This document shows, one piece after another, positions 17,690-25,990 of a stretch of DNA of 64,000 nucleotides (positions within the stretch are counted from its first letter, which is position 1; every line of letters begins with the position of its first letter). Where the stretch lies: assembly GCF_029210485.1 (NCBI RefSeq), contig NZ_JARGET010000008.1, positions 1-64,000 of the forward strand, written 5' to 3'. The DNA comes from Hoeflea sp. YIM 152468. Its GTDB lineage: Bacteria; Pseudomonadota; Alphaproteobacteria; Rhizobiales; Rhizobiaceae. Position numbers and translations under genes: made by a program. The notes beneath the pieces are model-generated. The model had not been told where the DNA came from and did no database searches. It saw nothing but the letters and a program-made list of their open reading frames with translations.

Positions 17690-18811
17690 TCATCTCTCCC
17701 CTGTGATCATGCGGCGGATATAGGTGTTGAGCACCACGGCAAACAGTAAAATGACGCCGAGAAAAACCCGGAACAGCGAACTTTCGACATTGGCGAAGAA
17801 CAGCCCCTGCTGGACCACGCCGAAGATCAGGGCACCCAGAGCCGCACCGATCACCGAGCCATAGCCGCCGGTCAGCAATGCGCCGCCGATGACCACGGCG
17901 ATGATCGCCTCGAATTCTTTCAGCAGACCGCGGTCGGCGCCGGCGGAGCCGAATTCCATCACCTGGCAGGTGGCAAACACGCAGGCGCAGAAGGCGGTGA
18001 ACATGAACATCAGGATCTTGACCCGGTTGACCGGTACGCCGACATAGCGGGCGGCCTGCGCGTCACCGCCGGCGGCAAATATCCAGTTGCCGAATTTGGT
18101 GCGGGTCAGGACGAAATGGCCGAACGCGACCAGCGCCAGTGCCCAGACGATCAGCATCGGTATGCCGTCTACCACAGGCTCGCCGGCACGGTTGCCGCGT
18201 TCGAACACCGATATGAGGCCCGCATCACCGAGCCAGATGAACAGGCCGGACAGAATCTTGCCGCCGAACAGGGCGGCCAGCCAGTCGCCCTCGGCCGCCT
18301 TGTCGATGCCGCCGATGATGGTTTTGCGCTCGATCAGTTGCGGCAGGTAAATGGTGAACCCGCGCAGGATAAACAGGAATGCCAGCGTGACGATAAAGCT
18401 CGGCAATCCGGTGCGGACAACAATGAAGCCATTGAGCGCGCCAATCGCGGTGCAGAGCGCGAAGGTGATCAGGATGGCCTGCCAGACCGGCCAGCCCAGG
18501 GTGATGGAGAAAATCGCAATCATCATGCCGGCAAAGCCGATCATCGATCCGACCGAGAGATCGAACTCGCCGGCGATCATCAGCAGACAGGCGCCCACGG
18601 CGATGATCATGAACTGGGCGGAGACCACCGACCAGTTGAGAATGCCTTGCGAGTTGAACATGCCGCTGTCGCCAGCGAAAATCGCAAACAGCACGAAGAC
18701 GATGATCGTGCCGCAGATGCCGCCCAGTTCCGGCCGGATCAGGGCCTTGCGCCAGGCTGGCGTTTGTTTGATCCGTTCGTCACTGGCGGGAATTTCAGCC
18801 GTATTGGACAT
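17690..18811 (-). CDS. Sugar/polyol ABC transporter permease (CUT2 family)
   Basis: A 373-residue integral membrane protein of the RbsC/FrcC family with roughly ten membrane spans. Family landmarks: [17 protein letters not shown] near residue 80, [27 protein letters not shown] near 125, and [19 protein letters not shown] near 245. The segment between residues about 165 and 235 is a longer loop than in RbsC and carries [15 protein letters not shown], a variation seen in FrcC-like proteins. It lies between the binding protein gene, separated by a terminator-like hairpin, and the ATPase gene. Confidence 0.92.
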   Translation of the reverse strand: MSNTAEIPASDERIKQTPAWRKALIRPELGGICGTIIVFVLFAIFAGDSGMFNSQGILNWSVVSAQFMIIAVGACLLMIAGEFDLSVGSMIGFAGMMIAIFSITLGWPVWQAILITFALCTAIGALNGFIVVRTGLPSFIVTLAFLFILRGFTIYLPQLIERKTIIGGIDKAAEGDWLAALFGGKILSGLFIWLGDAGLISVFERGNRAGEPVVDGIPMLIVWALALVAFGHFVLTRTKFGNWIFAAGGDAQAARYVGVPVNRVKILMFMFTAFCACVFATCQVMEFGSAGADRGLLKEFEAIIAVVIGGALLTGGYGSVIGAALGALIFGVVQQGLFFANVESSLFRVFLGVILLFAVVLNTYIRRMITGER

Positions 18812-18837
18812 CAGACCTCACACAGATTGGCAATTTG

Positions 18838-18870
18838 AAAAAAAAGGCAGTGACGCCAAACGCCACTGCC
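18838..18870 (-). terminator. Intercistronic terminator/attenuator between binding protein and permease genes
   Basis: On the minus strand GGCAGTG and CACTGCC (complements of 18864-18870 and 18846-18852) form a stem, extended by inner CG pairs, followed by eight T residues. It sits 15 bases after the binding protein stop and before the permease, so it probably lets only part of transcription continue. Confidence 0.82.
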
Positions 18871-18885
18871 AGTTGGGAGGAAAAT

Positions 18886-19836
18886 CTACCGGTATTCGCC
18901 GGCGTATTTCTCAACCATCTCAAGTCCATCAGCGGTGACAAAACCGGGGCCGGAGTTGATGTTGTTGCCCGGCAGAACGCCGTAACGATGGTAATTGGTC
19001 ATCACCACCACCGGCAGATAGGCCTGCAGGAACGGTTGCTGGTCGATGCCCCAGTTGATGGTGCCGGCCTTGATGCCCTCAACGATGTTGGGGCCCAGAT
19101 CGAAGGTGCCGAAATAGATGTCGCCGGCCATGCCGTTTTCATCGAGAGCCTGCAGCGTCGGGTCGGCGCTGGTCGGTCCGAGCGTCAGCACCGCATCGGT
19201 ATCCGGGTTGGCGTTGAGATAGGCCATCACCCGGTTCTTGATTTCGGCCGGGTCCTGTCCAGCGTCGATCATCTGGTTGCCCAGATCGATTCCCAGACCA
19301 TCGGCAAAGCCCTGGCACCGTTCGCTCGAGGCCGGCGAGGAGATGTAGTGGTTGACGCAAAGGAACGAGCTGACGCCATCGCCCTTGGCGCGCAGACCGG
19401 CGGCATGACCGGCGTCATATTCAGGCTGGCCGACATACATCAGGGCCCCCAGTTCACGGGCCTGGTCGGGCGTGCCGGAATTCATGATGATGACATCCAC
19501 GCCGGAATCGACAGCCGCCCTGATCGGACCGGACAGCACATCAAAATCGGCCAGGGTGGTGATGATGCCGTTCGGGCCAGAAGCTGCGGCCTGTTCGATG
19601 ATGCGGGCCATATCGGCCAGATCGCCGGTGGGCGGATTGCGGTACTCGACTTCGACATTCATCTGCGTGCCGGCGAGCGCAATGCCGTTCTTGACGGTGT
19701 TCCACCAGCTGTCGCTGTCTGGCGCATGGCTGACGAGGACGTAACGTTCGCCGTCTGCGGATGCGGTCGTGGCGCCCAGAACAGGCGCTGCGAATACAGC
19801 CGCCGCCAGGGCAAGTTTCGTGGTCAATGACATCAT
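18886..19836 (-). CDS. Sugar/polyol ABC transporter periplasmic binding protein
   Basis: A 316-residue type I periplasmic binding protein (RbsB/FrcB class) with a signal peptide (about residues 1-28, ending TASADG). The mature fold starts YVLVSHAPDSDSWWNTVKNGIALAG and has the hinge-region motifs DVIIMNSG and GDIYFGTFDLGPNIVEGIKAGTINWGIDQQPFLQAYLPVVVM. GGAGGAG precedes the tandem ATGs at 19836 and 19833, fixing the start. It is the first gene of the operon and divergent from lacI. MocB of rhizopine catabolism and IbpA of inositol uptake are in the same broad family. Confidence 0.93.
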   Translation of the reverse strand: MMSLTTKLALAAAVFAAPVLGATTASADGERYVLVSHAPDSDSWWNTVKNGIALAGTQMNVEVEYRNPPTGDLADMARIIEQAAASGPNGIITTLADFDVLSGPIRAAVDSGVDVIIMNSGTPDQARELGALMYVGQPEYDAGHAAGLRAKGDGVSSFLCVNHYISSPASSERCQGFADGLGIDLGNQMIDAGQDPAEIKNRVMAYLNANPDTDAVLTLGPTSADPTLQALDENGMAGDIYFGTFDLGPNIVEGIKAGTINWGIDQQPFLQAYLPVVVMTNYHRYGVLPGNNINSGPGFVTADGLEMVEKYAGEYR

Positions 19837-19924
19837 GGTCTCCTCCCAAAGTGGTGTTGTCGCAAAGACAGCGGACTTCCTCCGGCCGTGTCTCTCGAAT
19901 GTTAAGAAACCATGTTTCAAGATA

Positions 19925-19944
19925 TTTTGCAACCGGTTGCAAAA
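19925..19944. promoter_or_regulatory. LacI-type operator, 20-bp perfect palindrome
   Basis: TTTTGCAACCGGTTGCAAAA is perfectly symmetric and has the central CG typical of LacI/GalR operators. It lies between the divergent binding protein gene (start 19836) and lacI (start 20029). Its inner 18 bp are identical to the palindrome at 33077-33094 in the inositol locus. Confidence 0.88.
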
Positions 19945-20028
19945 CTGAATCCCAAATTCTTGCTTTCAGGCAGATTTCTGGGCACTAATGTGACCGGTCC
20001 GAACCGGATCGACTGGAGACGCTGATAG

Positions 20029-21027
20029 ATGCCGCCAACGCTGAAGGATGTTGCCGAAAGGGCAGGGGTATCGCGTGCCGCGGTGTCACGCACGTTCACC
20101 GATGGGGCGTCGGTGTCTTTGAAAATGCGCAGGAAGGTGGAGAAGGCGGCCACTGAACTCGGTTACAGCCCCAACGCCTTGGCTTCGAGCCTGACCACCG
20201 GGCGCACCAAGCTGATCGGGCTGGTGTCGAACAACTTTCACAATCCGATCTTTCTCGAAGTCTTTGATCTGTTCACCCGTGGCCTGCAGGACCGCGGTCT
20301 GCGGCCGCTGCTGGTCAATCTGTCGGATGAAACCGATCCCGCCCATTCGATCCGCATGCTCAGGCAATACTCGGTCGATGGCGTCGTGGTCGCCTCGTCC
20401 ACCCTGCCGCCGGGCTTTGCCAAGGCCTTCCGCGACGCCGGTGTGCCTGTGGTCAACAGCTTCGGCCGCTACGCCAGCTCGCCGGAAGTCCATGTGGTCG
20501 GCATCGACAATGTCGAATGCGGACGCATGGCGGCGCGCGAACTTGTCCGCCGCGGCTATCACAATGTGGCGTTCCTGGGCGGACCGGAAACAGCAACCTC
20601 GACGCAGGATCGGCTGCGAGGCTTTCTCGAAGAGACCGGGTTAAGTCCGGATATCTCGGTGCGGTACACTTTCGCGGACGCCTATTCCTTCAATGCCGGG
20701 CGCGCCGAGATGCTCCGGCGGCTCGACGACACGCCAGCCGAGGCCTATTTCTGCGGAGATGATGTGCTCTCCATCGGTGCGCTGAGCGCAATCACCGGTT
20801 CGGGCCTGAGCGTGCCCGGCGACATCGGCCTGATCGGGCTCAACGATATGGAAATGGCCGGCTGGGAGAACATCAATCTCACCACCATCCGCCAGCCGAT
20901 CAGCCAGATCATCGATTCCTCGATCGAATTGATAGTCTCGATGCTGGCAAATCCCGACCGCTATCCCGAAGCGCGGCTGTTTCCCTGCCGGGTGATCGAA
21001 CGCGGGACGCTCAAACCGGTCGTTTGA
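20029..21027 (+). CDS. LacI family transcriptional regulator
   Basis: A 332-residue LacI/GalR repressor. The N-terminal HTH is TLKDVAERAGVSRAAVSRTF (about residues 4-23) followed by the hinge helix SPNALASSLTTGRT, then a periplasmic-binding-protein-like effector domain with IGLVSNNFHNPIF and the C-terminal VPGDIGLIGLNDMEMAGW. Divergent orientation and the perfect operator in the 192-bp gap make autoregulation and repression of the ABC transporter likely. Identical operator sequence at the inositol locus suggests it is the inositol-pathway repressor, in place of the RpiR-type IolR known from other alphaproteobacteria, which is not in this window. Confidence 0.93.
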   Translation: MPPTLKDVAERAGVSRAAVSRTFTDGASVSLKMRRKVEKAATELGYSPNALASSLTTGRTKLIGLVSNNFHNPIFLEVFDLFTRGLQDRGLRPLLVNLSDETDPAHSIRMLRQYSVDGVVVASSTLPPGFAKAFRDAGVPVVNSFGRYASSPEVHVVGIDNVECGRMAARELVRRGYHNVAFLGGPETATSTQDRLRGFLEETGLSPDISVRYTFADAYSFNAGRAEMLRRLDDTPAEAYFCGDDVLSIGALSAITGSGLSVPGDIGLIGLNDMEMAGWENINLTTIRQPISQIIDSSIELIVSMLANPDRYPEARLFPCRVIERGTLKPVV

Positions 21028-21077
21028 CACAGCGCCCGGCAAGGACCCCGCATTGACCCGGCCAGACCGGCTGAAGA

Positions 21078-21833
21078 TCACACCATCAGCGCCTTGTTCA
21101 CCAGATCCTGCTTGTTCGGGTATTGCGATGCATCGACGCCGAGGTGTGCGAGGGCGTCCCGGAGTTCGTCTTCGCTCAGCGCCTCGATTGCCTCGGTGGT
21201 CATTTTCATGAAATTGATCCGGCGCTTGACTGCCGGGTTGATGGCGCCGAACACGGCTTTGTTTTCAAACCCGAATTCGGCTGCGTATTTGCCCATGAAA
21301 TGGCTGAGAAACGTGTTCAGGCTGGGTCTGACCCTTGGGTCATCGGTCATGTGGCGTGCAGACGCATCCAGCGTCTTGAGCATGAGTTCGCTCCAGCGCT
21401 GAGCCCCCTTGCCGGTCATCAGCTCCATGGCGTTGTGGGTGTGGTGAAAGTGCAGCCTGAAGTCGCCGCCATGATAGGCGGGACCGCCGCCCATGACGTC
21501 AATCCACATGGCTGCCTGTGTTGCGACATGATGCTCGAGGGAGCCGACACGGGCGAACACCGACGTGAACCAGTCCTCGTCGGCAAACACCCGCTCATAG
21601 AAATTACCGACAATGCTGATGATTCGATCCGGTCCCAGCACCGAATAAAGCTGCCAGAACTGAATAGGCTTGGTTGCGTCATTGGAGGCGACAAGGCTCA
21701 CGATCTGCTCAATCCGGTGGGCATCGTCGGGAAGCTGCTTCTGCGCGATTGCCTCCAGGATGTAGGCTCGCTGAATGCTTTCGGACATGTATCCGTGTTG
21801 CGTCGCATAGGTCGGATAGCTGAACTTGCGCAT
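21078..21833 (-). CDS. Globin-like protein with helical extensions
   Basis: A 251-residue protein whose middle (about residues 64-185) looks like a truncated-hemoglobin-type globin: VLGPDRIISIVGNFYERVFADEDWF for the A-C helix region, HHVATQAAMWIDVMGG for the E-helix region, and a histidine-rich stretch at 128-133 (HFHHTH) followed by W147 as in the proximal-histidine helix. The N-terminal 60 residues are an extra helical segment. The last 36 residues, with LSEDELRDALAHLGVD and NKQDLVNKAL, resemble a SAP/HeH-type helix-extension-helix. Ligand or sensor function is unknown. It is convergent with lacI. Confidence 0.72.
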   Translation of the reverse strand: MRKFSYPTYATQHGYMSESIQRAYILEAIAQKQLPDDAHRIEQIVSLVASNDATKPIQFWQLYSVLGPDRIISIVGNFYERVFADEDWFTSVFARVGSLEHHVATQAAMWIDVMGGGPAYHGGDFRLHFHHTHNAMELMTGKGAQRWSELMLKTLDASARHMTDDPRVRPSLNTFLSHFMGKYAAEFGFENKAVFGAINPAVKRRINFMKMTTEAIEALSEDELRDALAHLGVDASQYPNKQDLVNKALMV

Positions 21834-22028
21834 GCGGTGCGTCCTTTGCCGGGCAGGGTGGCTGTTTTTTTTCGGTGCGGCATATCTAGGCGGTGGGCCC
21901 GTGTGTTACAAACCCCACCCGGAAATCCGATGGTCCGTGGTTTGGGCGCCACCAGACAATGCTTGAGCCTGCAGCCGCTTGAAGGGGTTGAAGGCAGCAG
22001 GGGCAACCAGGACGCAAGGACAGCACGC

Positions 22029-22982
22029 ATGGCAGGCCATCACCACCATCACCACGTCGATCCGGATGCGGGCGATGCGCGTGTGTTCTGGGCGGTCGTC
22101 ATCAATCTCGGACTGACGGTTGCCCAGATCATCGGTGGCATTGTGTCGGGCAGTCTGGCGATGATTGCCGACGCGGTTCACAACCTGTCCGATGCGCTGT
22201 CGCTGATCATCGCATTCTTTGCCCGCAAGATCGCCCGCCGCCCGGCTGATGCCCAGATGACCTTCGGCTATGGCCGCGCCGAGGTTGTTGCCGCGCTGAT
22301 CAATTACACCACGCTGATCGTGATCGGGCTCTATCTGATCTATGAAGCGGTGATGCGGTTCATCGAACCGTCGGACGTCGATGGCTGGCTGGTGGTGATC
22401 ATCGCCGGGGTCGCGCTGCTGGTGGATCTGGTCACTGCGCTGCTGACCTATTCGCTGTCCAGGACTTCCATGAACATCCGTGCCGCGTTCCTGCACAATG
22501 TCGCCGATGCGCTGGGGTCGGTGGCGGTGATTGCCGCGGGCACACTGATCATCCTGTTCGACTGGCGCCTCATCGACCCGTTGGTGACGCTGCTGATTGC
22601 CGGCTACATCCTGTGGATGGCGTTGACCGAAATCGGCGCGGTGATCCGGCTGCTGATGCTCGGCAGTCCGCCCGGCATCGAGGCGGACGAGGTTCTGTCC
22701 GCAATGGCCGCTGTCGATGGCGTTTCGGGCGTGCATCACCTGCACCTGTGGCAGATGCAGGAGCACAAGCCGGCGCTGGACGCCCATCTGGTCATCGACG
22801 CCGGCCGCTGGAGCGATGCCGATGCAATCAAACAGTCGGTCAAGGCCAGGCTCAAGGCGGGCTTTGGTGTCGTCCATTCGACACTGGAGACCGAATGCTC
22901 CGCCCATGCCTGTGTCGGGGCCGACGCAATCGGAGACGGCGAGGTCGATGATCGGCCTGAGCATCGGCATCACAGACCGTGA
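22029..22982 (+). CDS. Cation diffusion facilitator (zinc/divalent metal exporter)
   Basis: A 317-residue CDF transporter that exchanges cytoplasmic Zn2+ or a similar ion for protons. Six membrane spans; the H-x3-D metal sites are in SPAN II (AVHNLSDALS) and SPAN V (LHNVADALGS), the combination typical of zinc-selective members. A cytoplasmic C-terminal domain carries VHHLHLWQM. The N-terminus starts MAGHHHHHHVD, a natural six-histidine run, and the C-terminus is also His-rich (EHRHHRP), both likely metal-binding. AAGGAC precedes the ATG; the longer open frame upstream is a shadow of the globin gene. Confidence 0.94.
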   Translation: MAGHHHHHHVDPDAGDARVFWAVVINLGLTVAQIIGGIVSGSLAMIADAVHNLSDALSLIIAFFARKIARRPADAQMTFGYGRAEVVAALINYTTLIVIGLYLIYEAVMRFIEPSDVDGWLVVIIAGVALLVDLVTALLTYSLSRTSMNIRAAFLHNVADALGSVAVIAAGTLIILFDWRLIDPLVTLLIAGYILWMALTEIGAVIRLLMLGSPPGIEADEVLSAMAAVDGVSGVHHLHLWQMQEHKPALDAHLVIDAGRWSDADAIKQSVKARLKAGFGVVHSTLETECSAHACVGADAIGDGEVDDRPEHRHHRP

Positions 22983-23075
22983 CCGGGATGGCCGCTGCCT
23001 TCGCCGCTCGCCTCACAGTTGGAACTTTTTGCCTGCCCATACATTCAACAACTACTATATCTGAAGGGAGAGTGG

Positions 23076-23990
23076 ATGACATTGCACAAGACGAGCCCAT
23101 CGCGCGGACCGGGGTCTGCCGATGTGACAGGGTTTTATGACAAGGACACCGGGAGCATCCAGTACCTGGTTTCCGATCCCGATACCGGCAAGGGCGCACT
23201 GATAGATCCCGTCCTGGGGTTTGATCCAGCCCATGCCTCGACAGATTCGGAGACAATCGAGCAAATCCTCGATTTCGCCAAGTCGGCAAACATCACCATC
23301 GCCTGGATACTCGACACCCATCCCCATGCCGATCATCTGATGGCGTCCTGGTTTCTCAAGCAGCGGCTGGGCGCCCAGAACGGCATCGGCGAGAAAGTGA
23401 CCGAGATCGCCGAGCTGTGGCGCGAATTCTATCATACTCCCGATGCCTTCAACCTGCAGCGGGATTTCGATCGGCTGTTTGCCGATGGCGACACCTTCAA
23501 GATCGGTTCGCTTCCGGTGCGGGTGATGCTGACGCCGGGCCATACGCTGGGGTCGATCAGCTATATCGTCGGCTCCGATGCCGCTTTCGTCCACGATACC
23601 TTCATGCAGCCTGATGCGGGGACAGCGCGGGCCGATTTTCCGGGCGGGTCGGCGGGCGAACTGTATGACAGCCTGCAGTCACTGCTGTCGCTTAAGGGCG
23701 ATACGCGGCTGTTCGTCGGCCATGATTACGGCACCGACGAGCGGGAAGAGCCGGCCTGGGAATCGACCGTCGACGAGCAGCGCCGGACCAACACGCATCT
23801 TGCTGGCAATATATCCAGGGATGCCTATATAAAGCTGCGCGACGCGCGCGACCGGACCTTGGCGCTGCCGGATAGGATGCTGCATGTGCTGCAGATGAAT
23901 CTCAGGGCCGGACGGGCGCCGGAGGCGGAGAGCGACGGCAAGCACTACCTCAAAATCCCCCTCAACCGCTTTGAGAAGGAAACCTCATGA
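23076..23990 (+). CDS. Persulfide dioxygenase-like metallo-beta-lactamase fold protein
   Basis: A 304-residue MBL-fold protein of the ETHE1/Blh type. Metal-binding motifs: THPHADH (about residues 82-88), GHT near 160, HDTFMQPDAGTARADFPGGS near 175 and GHDYG near 215. The D-x-G-T-x-R-x-D-F-P-G-G segment is the persulfide dioxygenase signature, so the likely reaction is glutathione persulfide plus O2 to sulfite plus glutathione. Start ATG 23076 has AAGGGAG upstream. Its stop overlaps the rhodanese start by 4 bases, so the two work together in sulfide detoxification. Confidence 0.9.
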   Translation: MTLHKTSPSRGPGSADVTGFYDKDTGSIQYLVSDPDTGKGALIDPVLGFDPAHASTDSETIEQILDFAKSANITIAWILDTHPHADHLMASWFLKQRLGAQNGIGEKVTEIAELWREFYHTPDAFNLQRDFDRLFADGDTFKIGSLPVRVMLTPGHTLGSISYIVGSDAAFVHDTFMQPDAGTARADFPGGSAGELYDSLQSLLSLKGDTRLFVGHDYGTDEREEPAWESTVDEQRRTNTHLAGNISRDAYIKLRDARDRTLALPDRMLHVLQMNLRAGRAPEAESDGKHYLKIPLNRFEKETS

Positions 23991-24370
23991 AGACCGAAAA
24001 ACTGGCCAACGGCACGCTTGAAACCTGGACAGCGCAGGAAGTCGCTGACGCGTTTTCCCGCGACGAGATCGTGCTTATCGACGTGCGGACCCCGCAGGAA
24101 TACAGTTTCGAACGCATCGAGGGTGCGCTGCTGGCGCCGATGCAGGCGTTTCAGCCGGCCCATATGCCGGGACAAAGCGACAAGCGGATCGTGTTTCATT
24201 GCGGCTCGGGGGTCCGGTCGAAGAAAGTGGCCGAGACATACCTTGCCGCCGGCCATGATCGCGTCGCCCATCTGGAAGGCGGCTTTGGCGGCTGGAAGGA
24301 AGCCGGGTTCGACTACACCGGCACCGACATGGCGTCCGGCGCGCCCAAGCGGATGAAGAAATCGGGCTGA
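23987..24370 (+). CDS. Rhodanese-like sulfurtransferase
   Basis: A 127-residue single rhodanese domain with IDVRTPQEY, the active-site loop HCGSGVRS (catalytic Cys near residue 67) and the closing LEGGFGGWKEAGF. It transfers sulfane sulfur, here probably between glutathione persulfide, sulfite and thiosulfate alongside the MBL enzyme it is translationally coupled to. No signal peptide, so cytoplasmic. Confidence 0.94.
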   Translation: MKTEKLANGTLETWTAQEVADAFSRDEIVLIDVRTPQEYSFERIEGALLAPMQAFQPAHMPGQSDKRIVFHCGSGVRSKKVAETYLAAGHDRVAHLEGGFGGWKEAGFDYTGTDMASGAPKRMKKSG

Positions 24371-24471
24371 CAGCCTGGATTTGCAAAGCAAAAGGCTCGC
24401 GGCCACAGGCATGCGGGCCTTTTCGATGACGACGATTTGCAGGGGAGGTTCCGGCCTGAAGCCCGGATGGC

Positions 24472-25263
24472 TCACACAGCGATCAACCATGCCCCGGCAG
24501 CGATCATTGCAAGGCCGGTGAGCTTGGTCAGGCCTTCGCTGCCCGGAACGGTCTTCTCGATCAGCACATACAGTGCAATGGCGATGATCCACGCCGTGTT
24601 CATCACGCCGGCGACAAACAGCACGCCCATCAGTGCCCAGCAACAGCCGATACAGAACAGCCCGTGACGCCAGCCCATGGCGAGCGCGCCGGAATTTCCC
24701 TGTCGCCATTCGGTCATCAGAAAGCTCAGCGGTGTGCGGCACAGCTTGAGGCAGGCCTGCTTCAGCGGCGTGAACTGATAGACACCGGCGACGATGAGAA
24801 TTCCACCGGCCAACGGGCCTGATCCGGCCTTCATCATCATCGGCGACATCAGCGCCAGATGCGTCAATCCGGCCTGAAAGACTGCCGCTGCGACGCTGAA
24901 AGCTGCCCAGGCCAGAACATAGCCGCCGGAAAACATCCATATCGGCATCCAGCCGGCACCGCGGCTGCGGTCCAGTGCCTGCATCCGTGCATAGGCCATG
25001 ATCATCGGCATGGCCGTCGGCAGCATCATCGCCGCCATCATCACCGCCCACATCAGGCACAGCCCCAGCAGCGGCACCGGCATGAACATCTGCCCTGGCA
25101 TCATCATTGCCGCCATGCCGGGAACCAACGACATGTCGCCGATCATCAGAGCCAGATAGACCCAGCTTGCAAGCGCCAGCGTCACCGGGCCGCCAAGCCC
25201 CAGCGCCAGCCGCGCCGGGGAAAGGTTTGCGCCGCCGCGGCCGATGGAAATTCCGCGCGCCAT
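24472..25263 (-). CDS. DUF2182 integral membrane protein
   Basis: A 263-residue membrane protein of the DUF2182 (predicted metal-binding) family. It has about six spans, is rich in methionine (GMAAMMMPGQMFMP, WAVMMAAMMLPTAMPMIM, ALMSPMMMKAG) and contains FTPLKQACLKLCRTP followed by GLFCIGCCWALM, the Cys-containing motif diagnostic of the family. Methionine and cysteine enrichment suggests handling of a soft metal such as copper, which is inference. The ATG at 25263 overlaps the DUF1326 stop by one base. Confidence 0.88.
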   Translation of the reverse strand: MARGISIGRGGANLSPARLALGLGGPVTLALASWVYLALMIGDMSLVPGMAAMMMPGQMFMPVPLLGLCLMWAVMMAAMMLPTAMPMIMAYARMQALDRSRGAGWMPIWMFSGGYVLAWAAFSVAAAVFQAGLTHLALMSPMMMKAGSGPLAGGILIVAGVYQFTPLKQACLKLCRTPLSFLMTEWRQGNSGALAMGWRHGLFCIGCCWALMGVLFVAGVMNTAWIIAIALYVLIEKTVPGSEGLTKLTGLAMIAAGAWLIAV

Positions 25264-25865
25264 TACTGCTCGCTCTGGTAGGCAAAGGGCGAGAAGACGC
25301 CGGTCTTGTCTGTCAGGGTCCAGGCCATGCCGTGGTCGGAGAACTGGTTCCGGCTTGTCCTGGCCACAGTCGCCGCGAAGCCCGGTGCGATGGCCAGCGG
25401 ATGGCCGGTGATGGTGATCGGGCCGTCGCCCTGACCGGTGATGGCCTCGATCTCGACATCGGCGATAGTTGGGATGGTAAGTCCGTATTTGCCATTGCTG
25501 GCTGTAAAGTTGATCGGCACCGACCGGACACCGACGATCTGGCCGATATGGGTGGCAAGCCGCGCCGGGTGGCCGCCGCCCTGGCCGCCGAAGATCTTCA
25601 TCAGGCTGGCATTCTGCGCCTCGCTGGCCCGCTCGTCGACATAGACGGCAACCGTCCATTGGGTTGTCGCCATGTGGCCGGGCGAATGCACTGCAAGCGC
25701 CACGTTGAGGCCCGACAGCGAAACCCCCTCGTCATCGCCGTCCTCGATATGCCAGCCAACCAGCGCGGTGCACTCGCCTTCTGTCGGCGGGCTGAGGAAC
25801 AGGCAGGGGCAGGCACTCTCGCAATTGCAGCTTTCGAAATAGGTTCCCTTGAGTGACCAGGTCAT
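25263..25865 (-). CDS. DUF1326 domain-containing protein
   Basis: A 200-residue soluble protein of family DUF1326, beginning WSLKGTYFESCNCESACPCLFLSPPTEGEC with the conserved clustered cysteines (CNCESACPC) that define the family, likely a metal site. It ends in FAYQSEQ. DUF1326 and DUF2182 genes are commonly adjacent; here they are translationally coupled, so the products probably form one system. GGGAG precedes the ATG at 25865. The pair is divergent from a winged-helix TPR regulator. Confidence 0.9.
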   Translation of the reverse strand: MTWSLKGTYFESCNCESACPCLFLSPPTEGECTALVGWHIEDGDDEGVSLSGLNVALAVHSPGHMATTQWTVAVYVDERASEAQNASLMKIFGGQGGGHPARLATHIGQIVGVRSVPINFTASNGKYGLTIPTIADVEIEAITGQGDGPITITGHPLAIAPGFAATVARTSRNQFSDHGMAWTLTDKTGVFSPFAYQSEQ

Positions 25866-25990
25866 TGCATTCTCCCTCTGGTTGGACTGTTGGCAGCAAT
25901 CTAGGGGCAGACTGCCGTCGTTGCTTGACGAGGGGATTGAGATTACAGTGGGTTTTGTGTGGTTTTCTGTCAGGAAAAGATTGATCTTCA

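Noticed and set aside
21123-22028. N-terminal extension of the CDF transporter
   Set aside because: It is antisense to the globin gene. CDF similarity and a ribosome-binding site fix the start at 22029.
22029-22058. The six-His run as cloning-tag contamination
   Set aside because: The run is in natural context with a native ribosome-binding site and no vector sequence, and the C-terminus of the same protein is also His-rich.
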